64,000 bases of DNA from Pseudomonas fluorescens (GTDB taxonomy: Bacteria; Pseudomonadota; Gammaproteobacteria; Pseudomonadales; Pseudomonadaceae): the NCBI RefSeq assembly GCF_900215245.1, contig NZ_LT907842.1, positions 2,108,001 to 2,172,000 on the forward strand, in the 5' to 3' direction. The notes under the pieces were generated by a model. That model did no database searches. It saw only the letters and a list, made by a program, of their open reading frames with translations, and had not been told where the DNA came from. Below, one piece after another: positions 8,986 to 18,292 of this stretch. Position 1 is the stretch's first letter. The number at the start of each line of letters is the position of its first letter. A program made the translations under genes and the position numbers.

Positions 8986-9963
8986 ATGAATCACCTCCCT
9001 CCCGGCGTTGATCTGGGAAACATTGTGCTGCCCGGAAGTGCTTCTTCAACAGTAGCCATAGCAGTCCCGGAAATAACCGTACCGGAGGCTTCTGTCTACG
9101 CTTTGCATCCTTCTCTTCCCCTGGCCACTAAGAACAATCTGCTGGAAAAACGATACCGGAGCGTGACTTTTCTGGACGCCTATGTCACCGGCAATGCTTA
9201 CATCCACCCAATGACCGGTGCGCTCTGTCTAAGGACCACACGCGATGAAGCATCTTTCAAAGGCTTCGTTTTTGAAGCGGCCTTAGCTCGGTGGTGCCGG
9301 GAGTTTCCGTCCGGTATTGGCAAGCGGGCTTTCGCCTGGTGCACCAATCGTAACTACAACAACACCACAGACGCGATCTACAACAGGTACAAAGTTTTTG
9401 TTAGGGGAGACAAGACATTAGCCGCGCGAGCGGAGACGGCAATTCTCTATAACACTGGTGCCCCATTTGACGTGCAGTTCTATCGCCTCAACGAGGAGCA
9501 CAACAAGCCAGAGGTGGCCACGTTGCTGGGCACTCAGATCGAGGCTGGCATTCAAGTCAAAGCCATTACCGGCGATGAATTGACTCAGATCATCAACCCC
9601 ATTCTAAACGGGACTTACACCCACGTAATAACCATGCTCAAGCACGCTAACGGGCGGCACAGCTATGAAGTATGCATGGATATTCTTAATAACCAGAGAC
9701 GGCTTAAAAAGCTTACGGATGAGCAGTACGCCGTTGTGACCAGGCACATTACTCACCCGCAAGATCTTGGCATCAATCAGCAGTTCGTTGATGAGTACAG
9801 TCACTACATCAGATCCCTCTATCAAGGGTCAAATGCAGCATGGACTGAAGAAATTAACCAAGCGATAAGCTTGGAAGTGTGTGATGGGCTCACAGCGAGT
9901 CCTGGCGGAATTTTGATGCCAGTGGTGCAACCAATTCAGATCTCATCGCCGTTAGGGTATTGA
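8986..9963 (+). CDS. uncharacterised protein, possible restriction-endonuclease-like fold
   Basis: This 325-residue protein matches no family I can name. A GGAG upstream supports the ATG. The central part reads D162 (in PFDVQ), then after 27 residues Q190-V-K192 in a strand-like context (EAGIQVKAI), preceded by an acidic helix (GFVFEAAL, around residue 97). Helix-Glu, Asp and (E/Q)xK in this order is how PD-(D/E)XK folds with a QxK variant, such as Mrr-type enzymes, look. That is inference from pattern only. The gene leads the group that includes the MBL protein and the radical SAM fusion, and IS21-like remnants lie before it. Confidence 0.55.
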   Translation: MNHLPPGVDLGNIVLPGSASSTVAIAVPEITVPEASVYALHPSLPLATKNNLLEKRYRSVTFLDAYVTGNAYIHPMTGALCLRTTRDEASFKGFVFEAALARWCREFPSGIGKRAFAWCTNRNYNNTTDAIYNRYKVFVRGDKTLAARAETAILYNTGAPFDVQFYRLNEEHNKPEVATLLGTQIEAGIQVKAITGDELTQIINPILNGTYTHVITMLKHANGRHSYEVCMDILNNQRRLKKLTDEQYAVVTRHITHPQDLGINQQFVDEYSHYIRSLYQGSNAAWTEEINQAISLEVCDGLTASPGGILMPVVQPIQISSPLGY

Positions 9964-10278
9964 AAACAATGCGATAGCTACCCTTCGAGTCTTTAGCTCA
10001 TAGATTCGAAGGAGGCTGGCTTGCATCAGGCTCCCCGTCTTTCGTACCCGGGAAGGTATCGCCGCTACAGGGCCTCACATTAAGATTACAACGAGCTGAG
10101 GATGGCGGCCATCAGCCAGCATTACTCCTTCAAAAACCGTAAACTCACACATTCAAATCGCTGAACCTATCAAGCCAGTCGGCTAGATGACTCGTGACTA
10201 ACGCCCTAAATAGCCACAACGCTTACCCAAGGAAGAACGTGCCAGATTGATGGCAGGCGCGTAACCACAAATCAAGCG
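9964..10278. other. intergenic region, no gene seen
   Basis: These 315 bases carry no supported ORF. An imperfect inverted repeat (cccttcgagtc ... gattcgaaggagg, about 9980-10015) just after the preceding stop could act as a weak terminator, but it lacks a T-run. Confidence 0.4.
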
Positions 10279-11841
10279 ATGGATAAACGGTCGCACAATC
10301 TGCCAGGCCCCATGACGATGAACACTCACTTTCGCCGCGCTGAACATCCGAACGAAGAATATCCATCAAATCTGATCCCTCACCTCGCATACGCCTGTTT
10401 CGATCACCTAGAAGTAGACACAGTAGCGCGGACCGTCCTATTGGCATTCGACTTGGTCGACGCACAATGGCTGGACGTGCAGGGAATGCAAAATCCGCTG
10501 TTGAATGCCGACCAACCCGACGGCGTCGATGAAGCGTGGAAGTTACGGAGACAATTTAGCAAGCGCAGAAGCCAGAGCCCATTCGAATCGATGCCAATTT
10601 TCCGGCTGGAAATCGAACTTCCCGACGGGCAAAGGCTCTTCGATCTCCCACCACTCCCTTCTGCTAACGACCCGCGCGCCCTTCGCGTTATGGCGGCAGA
10701 CCTTGAGCGGATGTGGTTCGAGGTAGAAATACAAAATCATCGCGGGCCAAGCCTTATGGTGGCTCAGCTCTATCCAGGATTGTTCGCTAACGCGGTGTCG
10801 GTTTACGTAAAGGGAAAAATGCCCCCGAAACAAAAGGCTAAAGGGTTGTCCGCTGTATTTTCTCTGGCACATCTTCCCACCATATCCACCCGTCACCTGG
10901 CAATGGAGCTTTCCAGCGCCACCGCAGATCTATTGGCGGTATATGATGTGGGGCAAGGAAATGCCAATGCGCTGGTTTCCACGAGGCCTTTTGGAGTGCC
11001 TACGCACTATTATGATCTGGGTGCTGGGGTTTACAGAAACAAGCACACCACACCCTATCCTTTGGCCTTCTGTTTCACACAGAAACCTCCGATCATCCTT
11101 TCCCACTGGGATGCCGATCACTGGGCAGGCGCTTATGCTGTCACCCATAACAACAAAAACCCTGCCCTCACATGCACTTGGATTGCTCCACTTCAGGTAG
11201 TTGGTCCCTTACATATAGCTTTCGCACATGACGTGATCAGCAAAGGCGGTGAGTTCTTTATCTACTCTCCCCCTCCTGGCGAGATCGGCATCGCAACGTT
11301 GCCCCAACAACGGCGTATTAGGTTCATGCGCGGCGGCGGCAGAGACCGCAACGGTACCGGAATTGTCCTAACCGTGGAGGAGCCTAGCAACATCCCTGCG
11401 AGGAGCTGGTTGCTCACCGGCGATTGCGACTATTTGCACTTCGTCGACGAGCTAAAACCGTTGCCCCCCGTGGGCTTGGTCGCGCCCCACCACGGCGCGG
11501 ACCTTGATAGCAAAAGTCCCATCCCGAAAGCACCGACCGGCGTTGGGTATAAACGGCTGGTGTACTCTTTTGGTCCGGGAAATCGACATGGCAAAACACC
11601 CCCCGTCCAGCATCCGACTACCAAAGGAGTCACGCTGCACAACAGTGCCGATTGGGACCACAATCGTTGGAGCCTGTTGACTCCCGGTACCCATGCACCT
11701 GGAGGTGACATTTTAGCAACATGTGAACATGCACCTGGCACCTCACGTGGCGGCGCACTGATTGGATGGGATCGACCGCCCAAAAGATTAATTGCGCCTT
11801 GCGGTGGAGGGGGATGCTCTGCACCGCTAAATCAAAGCTAG
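10279..11841 (+). CDS. metallo-beta-lactamase-fold protein with cysteine-glycine C-terminal tail
   Basis: This protein of up to 520 residues has about 220 N-terminal residues of unknown fold. A metallo-beta-lactamase domain related to the ComEC C-terminal domain follows: DVGQGNA, then the metal motif HWDADHW (H276, D278, D280, H281), TGDCD (D382) and APHHGAD (H404). It should bind two metals and act as a hydrolase, perhaps a nuclease or phosphodiesterase; the substrate is unknown. The extreme C-terminus reads CGGGGCSAPLNQS (C508, C513), an odd flexible tail outside the fold. The start is uncertain: ATGs at 10279, 10312 and 10318 are possible and none has a good ribosome site. It lies upstream of, and codirectional with, the radical SAM fusion. 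Confidence 0.8.
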   Translation: MDKRSHNLPGPMTMNTHFRRAEHPNEEYPSNLIPHLAYACFDHLEVDTVARTVLLAFDLVDAQWLDVQGMQNPLLNADQPDGVDEAWKLRRQFSKRRSQSPFESMPIFRLEIELPDGQRLFDLPPLPSANDPRALRVMAADLERMWFEVEIQNHRGPSLMVAQLYPGLFANAVSVYVKGKMPPKQKAKGLSAVFSLAHLPTISTRHLAMELSSATADLLAVYDVGQGNANALVSTRPFGVPTHYYDLGAGVYRNKHTTPYPLAFCFTQKPPIILSHWDADHWAGAYAVTHNNKNPALTCTWIAPLQVVGPLHIAFAHDVISKGGEFFIYSPPPGEIGIATLPQQRRIRFMRGGGRDRNGTGIVLTVEEPSNIPARSWLLTGDCDYLHFVDELKPLPPVGLVAPHHGADLDSKSPIPKAPTGVGYKRLVYSFGPGNRHGKTPPVQHPTTKGVTLHNSADWDHNRWSLLTPGTHAPGGDILATCEHAPGTSRGGALIGWDRPPKRLIAPCGGGGCSAPLNQS

Positions 11842-11849
11842 GTATTCTT

Positions 11850-11902
11850 ATTGGCGCTGATGCGATTTTGAACCAGGGTGCCGGAATTCATTGACCCACC
11901 CG
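11850..11902. repeat. degenerate IS21-like terminal repeat
   Basis: The sequence ttggcgctgatgcgatttt ... attgacccaccc resembles the copies at 8568 and 8683 but is more decayed. It sits between the MBL gene and the radical SAM fusion gene, in the only sizeable gap between them. Confidence 0.4.
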
Positions 11903-12112
11903 AATGCTCAAATGGTGGCCTTGCGGATTATTTCAGAGGCAGTTGCATAAATTCGACGTTTAATCGCCGACAACTGCGTAGACGTCGATATGATTCGGTC
12001 TAGAGCTTGCGCCGACAGCAGATTATCATCGTTGTACCAAACTCCTGCCGCTTGATCGAAGGCGCGTAACGCACCGCGATTACCCCAAATATATCGAAAT
12101 CTAGGAGCCGAG

Positions 12113-15100
12113 ATGGCATACGTGGTGGCTTTACTCGCAACTCGCTGGGGGAGTGATTTAGGTGGCCTCAACGTTTTTAACAAAGGGCTTGCGGAAGGCT
12201 TGATTCAGGCATTGCCCAAAGGAAGCCAGACGCTCTGCTTTGTAAATCGGCTGCCGACCACCACCATAAGTGAGGGAGAGGTCCAGCTAATAGAGCATGA
12301 AGAGTTCAGCACTACGATCCTAGCGAGCGAGATCGCCAGCCACTGTGCGACGTTGGATATAGGTACTTTACAAGGCGTGTTGGTAGTGGGGCATGACGCC
12401 ATTACAGGCCAAGCAGCCGTCGACTGCGCCAACCAACTTCGTGAACATCTGGGAGATGAGACCAGCGTCAAGTCGGCCGTCATCGGTCATATGGACTATT
12501 CGGCATATGCCTTTATGAAGGGGCATAGCCTTGAAGAGGTGACAGAGCGGTCGATCAAGCAGCGAGATATCATAGCCGCTGCAGATTGTGCGTTTGCAGT
12601 AGGCCCGCTATTACAAAGCAACTTCGCGTCCGCGCGAAGCGCCATGCATCGCCCAAGATCACCAGTGAGGCCATTAACACCTGGCGTGAATGAAGTTAAG
12701 TGGAATCATCATAATCCCCGCGTTGATCTGCAGGTTTTTATCTCGGGACGACTTAATAGTGAAGATGATCCGATTAAAAACTCTATATTGGCTATCCATG
12801 CGCTCGCAGAAGCATATAAGCGTGGTCGTCAAATTAGCGCTGCAGCTTGGGACGCGCGAGGGCAGCTTTTCGCTTGGGGCGTTGATCCAAGCTCCGACCG
12901 AGCAGCAATAGATGAGCTAAAGGCAATCGGCAGTAAAAGTGCCGCGTTTGTGCTACATGCAGAACCGTTCTCCGATGACCAGAAAGTTCTGCGTCAAAGT
13001 TTGGCGGGCTGTCATGTGGCGCTGATGCCTTCTTGGCATGAAGGGTTTGGTCTGAGCGGATGGGAGGCTCTGTGCGCAGGTGTGCCTCTTGTATGCTCGC
13101 GTCAGTCCGGCCTCGCAATGCTAATCGATGATCTAAAGCAGCAGTTCCCAGAGGTATCCTTTGACAGCGTCGTGTTCGTCAATATCGGCGGCAGCCTGAC
13201 CGCAGGAACACCGAGCGCGGAGGACATCGGGACATGTGCGGACGCATTGCTTGAAATCACCAGCAACCTCGAAGTACGCAAGCAGGCCGCTATACAGTTG
13301 GCGAGCCTCCTTAAGCGCGAATTCAGCTGGAAGCGTTGTGCTTCAGATTTACTAGAGGGTACTGGTTGGGATTTGCCTGGTTCCGTTCACTGGTCAAACC
13401 GACAGGCCGTGGGGCGGAAACAGGAAGAGTCTCGTCAGGTATTGGAGCGTATCCTCGACGACCTTGACCATTTGGACCTTGAAGAAGACTGGCGCGATTT
13501 GACGACAGCATTCAACCATCTGAGTGATGCCGGTAAGAACGCCGATCTGCAGGATAGACCCGAACTGCGTGCGAAACTACGCACCATCGGCAGTGCGATT
13601 GGTGATCACATGACCGTCGCTAGCGCTCTGTGCGAAACAGCGAGAGAGTCGGGGCGCATGGACGTATGTTGGCGATACATGGCTGCGTGCGCCAACATTT
13701 GCTTAAGCTTTCGAGATTTTTCGGAATCTTTTCCAGAGTCAATGTTACATGTGATCTGGAAAGATACGTTTTTAACGAAGGAGTTGTTTTACTACGCCGC
13801 AGTCTTTGCGGATGAGTTCACGCACCAGGCGAGCGAGATTGCTCCGAAGTTTTTCGAGCCCGCCTGGTTAACCGATTCGGAGCCTGCTTATGCTATTCGA
13901 CTCGCCCGCTTAGCAAGCAAATGTAAAGAACTAATGCAACTTTTCCCGAGAGTGGAAAATGTTCCGGAGTTTATCAACGAACATGAGCGCTGCATTAAAC
14001 TTGAAAAGCACTCGCACGATATTGCGAGTGCCATCGCGGACGACCCTAAACTAGTGTCGACGATGCTAGCGCTAATGGCGCACGGCTTAGAACCAGCACG
14101 TCAGATATCCGATCAGACTGTCAGTTTCTTAAGCAGCTATTTCCCCGATGCTGGCACCGCTAAGGGCCATTGGCGTGGTGACAAGCGCGTATTCGCAGCG
14201 CTTGCTACAACGAGCTTATCAACACAGGTGCTTCTTGAAGCGTTGCGCTGTATGGCACTCGATGAAGATGAGAGCATCAGGTGGGCCTCATTGCATCTGG
14301 CGTTCTCACAGACATTGCGACGACGACTGGAATCTGCCTTCACGGCAGGGGCACTTACGATCGAGGGCTCGTTGAATGAAGAGCTGGGCAAAATTGTGGA
14401 CATGGCTATCAGCACCGATGATGGCCACCCATGGCTACATCGGGAATTCCTGAGTCATTACCTAGAAGAGTGCGCTTCGCCACCCGGGCACGGCAAACCT
14501 AGGCCTTTAGGGGTTTTGGACTTCCCCGTGGCTAGATGGTTGATCGGCCCAGTCGTAGGAGAGCGTGCGCCGAATCTTCGGGGTCGCATGCACCCGGAAG
14601 TCGCCGTAACACGCACCGACACTCTACAAGCAGTAAAACGCATCCTCCTCGTATTGCCTCCAATCGAAATCGACGACGCTGCATCCGGTGCATCCCGAAC
14701 TAGCACGCCTGCCTTAGGCCTCGGACTGCTGGCATCTCACCTCGCGTCTCAGGGCCATGACGTGCAGGTCGCAGACTGTCACCGATTCCCAAGGTTACGT
14801 GCTGAAGTGCTGCGTCTGGCACGGACTTTCGACTTGATTGGATTTAATACGGTGTTTTCTACAATCCAGTCAACTATGAATATGCTTGTCGATATTCGCA
14901 AGCGCACACACAGCACGACACTCGTAATTGGCGGACCGGCGGCAAAACTAAATGCATGGCAGTTTTCTGCGGTTCATACGGAGGACGCCCAGACAAGTTG
15001 GGACTTCGCAGTCGCAAGCAATGCGGTTGAGAACTTATCTTCATTAGTGGCGAGCTTGAAAAGTCAAGGTCAATGGCCTGCAGCTCCGGGTATTACGCCA

Positions 15101-16318
15101 AACCTTAAGAGTTGGAATGTGGTCGGGCGTGGCATCGAAGAATATAGCGTATTACCATTCCCATCGATCAAATCATCAATTTCAACGTGGCCAAATGTGA
15201 TGCTTGATCGACGGATTTATCGGAGTGGGGATGGCCAGTATGAGCCTGCTAGAACACGTTCGAAGTCGCAGACATTTCATGAGGCTCATGTAGTCATGTC
15301 GCAGGGGTGCGACTGGAACTGCGCTTTCTGTACCGAGCGTAGGGACAAAAGTGGTGGTGAAACAAGGCGGGAGGTCTTACATGTGCTCAAGGAAATTAGC
15401 GACCTCACATTGCAGCATAAAGATCTTCGGATTCAGTTCATCGACGATAACTTGCTTCCACAGATTGCAGCCGATGGGAAACAGAGAGGGGATAAGTATC
15501 AAGGGCTCACCTGGGCGAGCGATTTTCTCGATGGCTTAGTTAAAATAAAAGAACAGGCCGGCGACTCATTTGGCTGGCGCGGAATCTTCCGTATTGAGGA
15601 TTTCATCGCCTACGATGCCAACTTTGATGAACCCTTTATAGAACACCTACAGCGCTCAGGTTGTCGTATGCTTGCATTCGGTATTGAGCATGGTAGTGAA
15701 GTGCAGAGGAAGAAAAGCAAAGCGGCAAGTGAGGTTGTAACCAATGCTCAAATTTCAGAGTTGTTTCAGCGACTCCGATCTGCCGATATTCTTACGAAAG
15801 CCTATTTCATGCTCGGTGGTCCATGGGAGACTCAAGAGAGCGCGCACCAGACTATCGATTTTGCAGTTCAGAGTGGCGTGACACTTGCTTATTTTGCGCT
15901 TTACAAGGACTTCGCCAAGGCCTCGAATATCTTGAGTAAAGAGCAACAGGCGAAGGATCCCAAAGCTGAAAGGTATATTAGGTATGACCAGCTAGCTCTC
16001 AATTGGGATCAGATCCTAACCAACGTAAAAGTCAATCATGATCATGTTGTTGACTCCTGCGATATGTCTGGTGGACCTGTAACGAAGCTAGAGCTGGAAT
16101 GCTATCGCAAGCTTTCGGCACTAGGGTTTCAATTCACAGACTTGGTCAAGTACAACGACTTCCACGATGAGGAGGCAGATGGCGGAAGCCTCCTTCGTGC
16201 TGTTACGTGGAACTCGCCATCGGAGTATTTTAAGACCGTCGAGCAGGCTTACCGCAAATTCTACCTGAGAGACAGCTTTGTTGAGGAATACAACGCGTTA
16301 CTTTCGCACGGCTACTGA
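12113..16318 (+). CDS. fusion of GT4 glycosyltransferase, helical region and B12-binding radical SAM enzyme
   Basis: This 1401-residue protein has three parts. Residues 1 to about 425 form a GT-B glycosyltransferase of the GT4 type: GGLNVF near residue 17 and the acceptor/donor signature HEGFGLSGWEALCAGVPLV from H309. Residues about 430-835 are helical, with HEAT-like character in places, and match nothing I know. From about 843 a Rossmann-like B12-binding domain (RILLVLPP, TPALGLGLLASHL, IGFNTVFST, LVIGGPA) lacks the DxHxxG cobalamin-ligand motif. It leads into a radical SAM domain with CDWNCAFC (C1066, C1070, C1073) for the 4Fe-4S cluster. The ATG follows AGGAG at 5 bases. All parts appear intact, without frameshift. 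It may modify a peptide, nucleotide or glycan, but no substrate can be read from sequence. Confidence 0.85.
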   Translation: MAYVVALLATRWGSDLGGLNVFNKGLAEGLIQALPKGSQTLCFVNRLPTTTISEGEVQLIEHEEFSTTILASEIASHCATLDIGTLQGVLVVGHDAITGQAAVDCANQLREHLGDETSVKSAVIGHMDYSAYAFMKGHSLEEVTERSIKQRDIIAAADCAFAVGPLLQSNFASARSAMHRPRSPVRPLTPGVNEVKWNHHNPRVDLQVFISGRLNSEDDPIKNSILAIHALAEAYKRGRQISAAAWDARGQLFAWGVDPSSDRAAIDELKAIGSKSAAFVLHAEPFSDDQKVLRQSLAGCHVALMPSWHEGFGLSGWEALCAGVPLVCSRQSGLAMLIDDLKQQFPEVSFDSVVFVNIGGSLTAGTPSAEDIGTCADALLEITSNLEVRKQAAIQLASLLKREFSWKRCASDLLEGTGWDLPGSVHWSNRQAVGRKQEESRQVLERILDDLDHLDLEEDWRDLTTAFNHLSDAGKNADLQDRPELRAKLRTIGSAIGDHMTVASALCETARESGRMDVCWRYMAACANICLSFRDFSESFPESMLHVIWKDTFLTKELFYYAAVFADEFTHQASEIAPKFFEPAWLTDSEPAYAIRLARLASKCKELMQLFPRVENVPEFINEHERCIKLEKHSHDIASAIADDPKLVSTMLALMAHGLEPARQISDQTVSFLSSYFPDAGTAKGHWRGDKRVFAALATTSLSTQVLLEALRCMALDEDESIRWASLHLAFSQTLRRRLESAFTAGALTIEGSLNEELGKIVDMAISTDDGHPWLHREFLSHYLEECASPPGHGKPRPLGVLDFPVARWLIGPVVGERAPNLRGRMHPEVAVTRTDTLQAVKRILLVLPPIEIDDAASGASRTSTPALGLGLLASHLASQGHDVQVADCHRFPRLRAEVLRLARTFDLIGFNTVFSTIQSTMNMLVDIRKRTHSTTLVIGGPAAKLNAWQFSAVHTEDAQTSWDFAVASNAVENLSSLVASLKSQGQWPAAPGITPNLKSWNVVGRGIEEYSVLPFPSIKSSISTWPNVMLDRRIYRSGDGQYEPARTRSKSQTFHEAHVVMSQGCDWNCAFCTERRDKSGGETRREVLHVLKEISDLTLQHKDLRIQFIDDNLLPQIAADGKQRGDKYQGLTWASDFLDGLVKIKEQAGDSFGWRGIFRIEDFIAYDANFDEPFIEHLQRSGCRMLAFGIEHGSEVQRKKSKAASEVVTNAQISELFQRLRSADILTKAYFMLGGPWETQESAHQTIDFAVQSGVTLAYFALYKDFAKASNILSKEQQAKDPKAERYIRYDQLALNWDQILTNVKVNHDHVVDSCDMSGGPVTKLELECYRKLSALGFQFTDLVKYNDFHDEEADGGSLLRAVTWNSPSEYFKTVEQAYRKFYLRDSFVEEYNALLSHGY

Positions 16319-16652
16319 ACTGGCTTGTGACATTAGTGTTCGCCTCCAGATACGCTCGCCCTCGACTTCCTAGCATCGGAGACGAATAGTAACGGGCTTG
16401 GACGCCATACGAATTCGAAACCCTCCAGCGGATTGACGTTGTTGGCGCCGGCGCCGAATTGACCCAGTTGCCGAGATATCACTGCCCCGGGCAGAATCCT
16501 CGAGAACCACTACTTTTACTGGATTTGTGTTGACTTGAGGGTGGGTCAATTCAGCGTTGGCGTTAACAGCCTGGGCTATGGAACGGATCTACTGGTCTTT
16601 GAATTGCCCCCCAGGAATTTGTGATTAGCATTTTACCAACATGGAGGTAAAC
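16319..16652. repeat. inverted pair of IS21-like terminal repeats
   Basis: At 16441-16475 gttggcgccggcgccgaa is followed by ttgacccagttgccgag, nearly identical to the copy at 8683-8716. At 16541-16572 the motif returns in inverted orientation (gtgggtcaattcagcgttgg, then cgttaac). The two face each other about 65 bases apart, as if an IS21-type element had been reduced to its ends. No other feature is seen in this gap. Confidence 0.5.
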
Positions 16653-17966
16653 GTGGAACCGGCGGAATTTTATGCATTCTTGAGGGACCCCAAGCTATTG
16701 GAGCTGATGGAGCTCAACAAAACCGTCGACGACGTTTTTGCGGTGACGACACTTCTCGAGAACCAGAACTCTGAAGTGCTTGCTTGGTGCATGAACCCCC
16801 ATGAAGGCCATTCCCAAGGCGACTGGGTTATCAAGGACTTTTTGGAGGCAGCCCACGCCGCCAGCGATGGATGCACGTATGACAACCGTAAGTTTTTTGC
16901 GAAGTGGACGCCGGGGAAAATTCGCACCAGCAGCTTCGGTGCGGCATTCGTCACCCGCGAGTTCAGTATCAAAGTAGACGAAGGCACCGCCAATGGTAGG
17001 CTGGATCTGTTTCTGGTCGACCCGGCGAACAAGATTCTGGTCGCGATTGAAAACAAGGTGAAGGCATCGCTGACAGTGCAGCAGCTAGAAAAATATGTAC
17101 GTGCTGTCAAGGGTCAAATCAGCAATCGTAGAGTGTTTGCCGACTACGACTTGGCTTTCATCGTGCTCGATCAGGACCTTGAGAGCTACAAGGAAAGGCA
17201 ATTGCTGGAGTTGGGCAAGCGCTGGGTGCTTCTCGACTATCGATGGCTGGAAGCCTCCGCTAGCAGGGCGCGATTCCAACTGAGTCGGGGTAACAACTCC
17301 GCGCAGTTGCTGATTGCCTATTGCCAAAGCGTGACCCGATGGCAAAGCCCGACCAGCGAAAAAATCTCGGACCTTGCAGCGGATCTGGTCCTGACTCATC
17401 AGACTGTGGTCAATGCAATGCGCTCGTCGAAAGGTAAGCCGCTGAATCAGTGGATACCCGCCACCGTCCAGGGGCATCTGGGCGAGTTGACCCTGTTCGT
17501 CGTCCAGCATCGCCAAGTATGCGACAAGCTACTGAGCGTAAGGGGCGTGGCCAGCCTAACGCCCCTGTTGCTCAAGGCCATCCCGACGCTCTCAACCGAG
17601 CTGGTTGATCAAGGTATTCAATGGATCTCAATAACACCGCCGGAAACGACGGGGCTAATGCGCGATGAAGGCTGGCCGGTCTACGTCACTATCTACCGGG
17701 TGGCCAAGGTGTCTAAGCCATCGGCACCCAAATACAACGTAAGGCTGGTCTGGGATAAAAACGAATTCGATGTGGACAAGGTCAGTGAGAACGCTCTGCG
17801 GCTTCACTTGAGCAAAAGCTTCCCTGGGTTGGAGAAGTTTGCTTCCTCGCAAATGCGCCGGATCCTGTTGGCTGAGCATGTAACGCCCGTACAGGCGATC
17901 AACTCTGCCGCAAAAATCATGAAACTTCTATCTGCCCAGATATCCAATTGTCCCGGGCCGGATTAA
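16653..17966 (+). CDS. PD-(D/E)XK nuclease family protein
   Basis: The ATG at 16641 is possible, but GGAGG at 16643-16647 sits 5 bases before the GTG at 16653, so the GTG is the better start (437 residues). The N-terminal third carries a nuclease core: E/N residues in NQNSEVLAW, then GRLDLFLVD (D118) and VAIENKV (E133, K135). This matches the D-x14-ExK spacing of the PD-(D/E)XK superfamily group with PF14281-like proteins. The C-terminal two thirds have no domain I recognise. Relatives occur as lone genes in defence islands. The flanking IS21-like repeat and the unrelated neighbour downstream suggest an independent cargo module. Confidence 0.8.
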   Translation: MEPAEFYAFLRDPKLLELMELNKTVDDVFAVTTLLENQNSEVLAWCMNPHEGHSQGDWVIKDFLEAAHAASDGCTYDNRKFFAKWTPGKIRTSSFGAAFVTREFSIKVDEGTANGRLDLFLVDPANKILVAIENKVKASLTVQQLEKYVRAVKGQISNRRVFADYDLAFIVLDQDLESYKERQLLELGKRWVLLDYRWLEASASRARFQLSRGNNSAQLLIAYCQSVTRWQSPTSEKISDLAADLVLTHQTVVNAMRSSKGKPLNQWIPATVQGHLGELTLFVVQHRQVCDKLLSVRGVASLTPLLLKAIPTLSTELVDQGIQWISITPPETTGLMRDEGWPVYVTIYRVAKVSKPSAPKYNVRLVWDKNEFDVDKVSENALRLHLSKSFPGLEKFASSQMRRILLAEHVTPVQAINSAAKIMKLLSAQISNCPGPD

Positions 17967-18292
17967 ACCGATAAGGAGGCAAATCGGGTCGAGCCCAGCT
18001 TAATTTGTCTCGCAACCTATGTATCTAAACCCTCGCCCTGACTTTAGTCCATTCGAAAATATGAAAGCACTATGCTAGACAGCACCCTAAGAGCGTGAGG
18101 TATATGCGAGCTCAAGGCCGAAGCGTCAACAACGGCCTCGATATGATCCGATACAATTACGTCGCGGCCTAAAATTGCCAATGATGCTGCATCAGGTGTT
18201 CCAGCTTGCGACGTGATGTCAAAGAAAGGGAGCGGCCGCATGTCCATCACGGCAGGAAGCGCCCAAGGCAGTGCTAATAGAAGGAGCTTTCA
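17967..18292. other. intergenic region, no gene seen
   Basis: These 326 bases separate the nuclease-like gene from the next one. A 68-codon antisense ORF (18044-18250) has no ribosome site or family resemblance and is not called. The AGGAG at about 18280 belongs to the following gene. Confidence 0.4.

Noticed and set aside
12205..14706. Several antisense ORFs of 70-95 codons within the radical SAM fusion gene
   Set aside because: They are short, lack start signals and lie inside a long frame with clear domains.
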